Shown here in pieces: positions 6,230 to 7,570 of a stretch of 7,570 nucleotides of DNA (position 1 is the first letter of the stretch; every line of letters starts with the position of its first letter). The stretch comes from Pseudomonadota bacterium (GTDB lineage Bacteria; Myxococcota_A; Polyangia; Polyangiales; Polyangiaceae), in contig JAEXCN010000490.1 of the NCBI GenBank assembly GCA_023402175.1, positions 1-7,570 of the forward strand. Direction: 5' to 3'. The notes beneath the pieces are model-generated. The model did not search any database. It was not told where the DNA came from and saw nothing but the letters and a program-made list of their open reading frames with translations. The position numbers and the translations under genes are program-made.

Positions 6230-7251
6230 GCCGACTACGAGACGATGCCGGGCGCCGCCGAAGAGCCCTCTACGCTGCAGGCCGTGCGGAGCGTCCTTCT
6301 GCTGCTGCCAGACGCGGGACCTTGCTCGCTCTCGCCGCCGCCGAAACCAATGCGAAGGCGGCCCGGGCGAACGGCAAGGACGCGAACGACGGCACGGTCG
6401 ACCTGCCCCGCGCCGGGAACGCGGGGTCGCCGTTCGGTTGGACCCTCGTCGGGGGCGTGGCGCTCGCGGCGATCGCCTTCGGGATCAGCGCGGGAACGCG
6501 CTCCGAGCGACTGCCTGCTCCCGATGCCGCGCCCGTGGCCATCGCGAGCACGGTGGCAACACCCGCGACGACGTCGCCAGCGGAGCTTCCGTCACCGACG
6601 ACTCCCGCTGCTGACGAGCCACTGCCGCCAGCCGTGACGGTGGAGGCGCTCCCGAACAGCGCGCCTCCCGTTGGAGCGTCTCGTGTCGAGAGCGCGCCGG
6701 CGAACCTCATCAACCACGAATCCGTGCAGAGACCGCCCACGGTCGCGGCGGCGCCGCAGCCGCGCGTTCCGACGAAGGCGTCGCCAGACTCGATCGATGC
6801 CACGTCATTGATCGCCAATGCGGGCGCCGCGTCTCCAGGTTCGCCACCGGAGTCGCCGAGCTCGCCCGCGGCGATCGCGGCGCGAGCGGCGCAAGCGGAG
6901 CAAGACCCGAAGGACGTTGCTTCTCGGCGCGAGCCGAACAGCGCGCTCGCCGAGGAGGTCCAGCGAATGCAGGCGATTCGCGGCCAGCTCCGCGCGAGTC
7001 GTGCAGGGGAGGCGATGCGGCTCATCGCCGAATATCGGAAGGACTATCCGGCCGGCGCGCTCGCCGACGAAGCCGTCGTCCTGCAGGTCGAGTCGCTCAT
7101 CCGCCTCGGGCGCGACGAGGAAGCGACGCTGCTGGCACGCCGCTTCCTCGCGGAGAGGTCGCGCAGTCCCTACTCGGCGCGCGTCGGCTCACTTCTGTCG
7201 TCGATCGGCAGCCGCGCGCATACCCGCGACCACGCGGAGAGCTCACCATGA
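6226..7251 (+). CDS. Single-pass membrane partner of the sigma factor with C-terminal TPR-like domain (putative anti-sigma)
   Basis: From ATG 6226 this is a 341-residue protein. Residues 1-68 form a basic, Ala/Arg-rich, presumably cytoplasmic part; one transmembrane helix spans about 70-90 (FGWTLVGGVALAAIAFGISAG). Residues 91 to about 238 are Pro/Ala/Ser/Thr-rich and probably disordered. The C-terminal part (about 239-331) is helical, with 'EEVQRMQAIRGQLRASRAGEAMRLIAEYRKDYP' and 'LIRLGRDEEATLLARRFLAERSRSPY' units like tetratricopeptide or YbgF/BamD-type repeats, here quoted as 'AMRLIAEYRKDYP' and 'LLARRFLAERSRSPY'. The order sigma factor then membrane protein, with ATGA overlap, is typical of sigma/anti-sigma pairs. 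However the protein has no cysteine at all, so it is not a zinc-binding (HxxxCxxC) anti-sigma factor. The helical domain would lie in the periplasm and could bind an envelope partner, perhaps the next gene's product. An anti-sigma role is inferred from position only. Confidence 0.75.
   Translation: MSRLRDDAGRRRRALYAAGRAERPSAAARRGTLLALAAAETNAKAARANGKDANDGTVDLPRAGNAGSPFGWTLVGGVALAAIAFGISAGTRSERLPAPDAAPVAIASTVATPATTSPAELPSPTTPAADEPLPPAVTVEALPNSAPPVGASRVESAPANLINHESVQRPPTVAAAPQPRVPTKASPDSIDATSLIANAGAASPGSPPESPSSPAAIAARAAQAEQDPKDVASRREPNSALAEEVQRMQAIRGQLRASRAGEAMRLIAEYRKDYPAGALADEAVVLQVESLIRLGRDEEATLLARRFLAERSRSPYSARVGSLLSSIGSRAHTRDHAESSP
7236..7241 (+). promoter_or_regulatory. Shine-Dalgarno site of the Cys-rich lipoprotein gene
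   Basis: GGAGAG lies in the last codons of the membrane partner gene, with its GGAG core eight bases before the ATG at 7248. Confidence 0.5.
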
Positions 7252-7570
7252 TCCATCGCCGTCATTGCATCATCGCTTTACTCCTCGTCGGAGCTGCCGC
7301 GATGAGCTGCGCCGCGGAGGAATCGATCGACTTCGGCGCAACGCCTCCTGCCGAAGCGCCCGTATTTGCCGTACCCAGCGAGGACGCGTCTTCCGACGCT
7401 CCCGCTTTCACCCTCACCAACTACTGCCCGTCGAACAAGTGCCCCGCCGGACACGCGACGTGTTCGGACTCGATCTTCGCGTGCGACGTGGATCTGAAGT
7501 CCGATCCGCGGAACTGCGGAGCGTGCGGCGTGGCGTGTCCGAGCGAAGGCGCTCGCGAGCTCTTCTCGTG
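7248..7570 (+). CDS. Cys-rich secreted lipoprotein, 3' part beyond the window
   Basis: The frame is open from ATG 7248 to the window edge (107 full codons). It begins MIHRRHCIIALLLVGAAAMSC, a signal peptide quoted here to its lipobox AMSC, with C21 as likely lipid anchor. A Pro/Ala/Asp/Ser-rich linker follows (about 22-55). Then comes a dense cysteine array: C60, C65, C72, C79, C90, C93 and C97, with 'DLKSDPRNCGACGVACP' at 82-98. This 'DP.NCG.CG..C' signature recurs in myxobacterial secreted proteins (Stigma-type Cys-rich units), where it usually repeats or precedes a further domain. The gene overlaps the preceding one by ATGA, so it belongs to the sigma-factor operon. The remaining domains, and any function, lie outside what can be seen. 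The cysteines indicate export and disulfide formation. Confidence 0.8.
   Translation, partial: MIHRRHCIIALLLVGAAAMSCAAEESIDFGATPPAEAPVFAVPSEDASSDAPAFTLTNYCPSNKCPAGHATCSDSIFACDVDLKSDPRNCGACGVACPSEGARELFS

Noticed and set aside
6270..7025. A minus-strand open frame of about 251 codons opposite the membrane partner gene
   Set aside because: Its Ala/Gly/Ser-rich product is the mirror of the low-complexity linker; there is no ribosome site or domain.

Overview
The window reads as GC-rich chromosomal DNA, very probably from a myxobacterium and most likely one of the Polyangiales (Sorangium/Labilithrix-like). The reasons are the strong G/C preference at third codon positions, the many secreted lipoproteins with Pro/Ala/Asp-rich linkers, and several protein families I know mainly from myxobacteria: tryptophan-rich WGS...DDVWAVG repeats, RCC1 repeats with paired cysteines, a CxxPCD cell-envelope protein, and a Cys-rich 'DP.NCGACG' lipoprotein. 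Assignment to an order is inference. No mobile element, tRNA, rRNA or CRISPR array is visible.

Layout. (1) Positions 1-3530, plus strand: an operon-like run. It starts with the last codons of an unknown gene (stop at 53-55), then a seven-repeat WGS-type propeller lipoprotein (57-1217), a seven-repeat RCC1 propeller lipoprotein (1214-2614, ATGA overlap) and a third, different propeller-like lipoprotein (2628-3530). (2) Positions 3588-5323, minus strand, convergent with the first run: a secreted protein ending in a probable outer-membrane beta-barrel (5323 to 4376), then a small CxxPCD lipoprotein with two membrane segments (4184 or 4205 to 3588). (3) Positions 5324-5659: a divergent intergenic region of about 300 bp with one reasonable minus-strand promoter. 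(4) Positions 5660-7570, plus strand: an ECF-type sigma factor, a single-pass membrane protein with a long disordered linker and a C-terminal TPR-like helical part, and the beginning of a Cys-rich lipoprotein cut by the window edge. These three are chained by two ATGA overlaps.

How they may work together. The first run puts three different repeat scaffolds on lipid anchors, which suggests a set of surface or periplasmic binding proteins made in fixed proportion. The last run looks like a trans-envelope signalling unit: cytoplasmic sigma factor, membrane partner that could hold it and reach into the periplasm, and a secreted Cys-rich partner. Whether this sigma factor controls the divergent minus-strand envelope genes or the propeller operon cannot be decided from this sequence. 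None of the proteins can be given a specific biochemical activity except the sigma factor.
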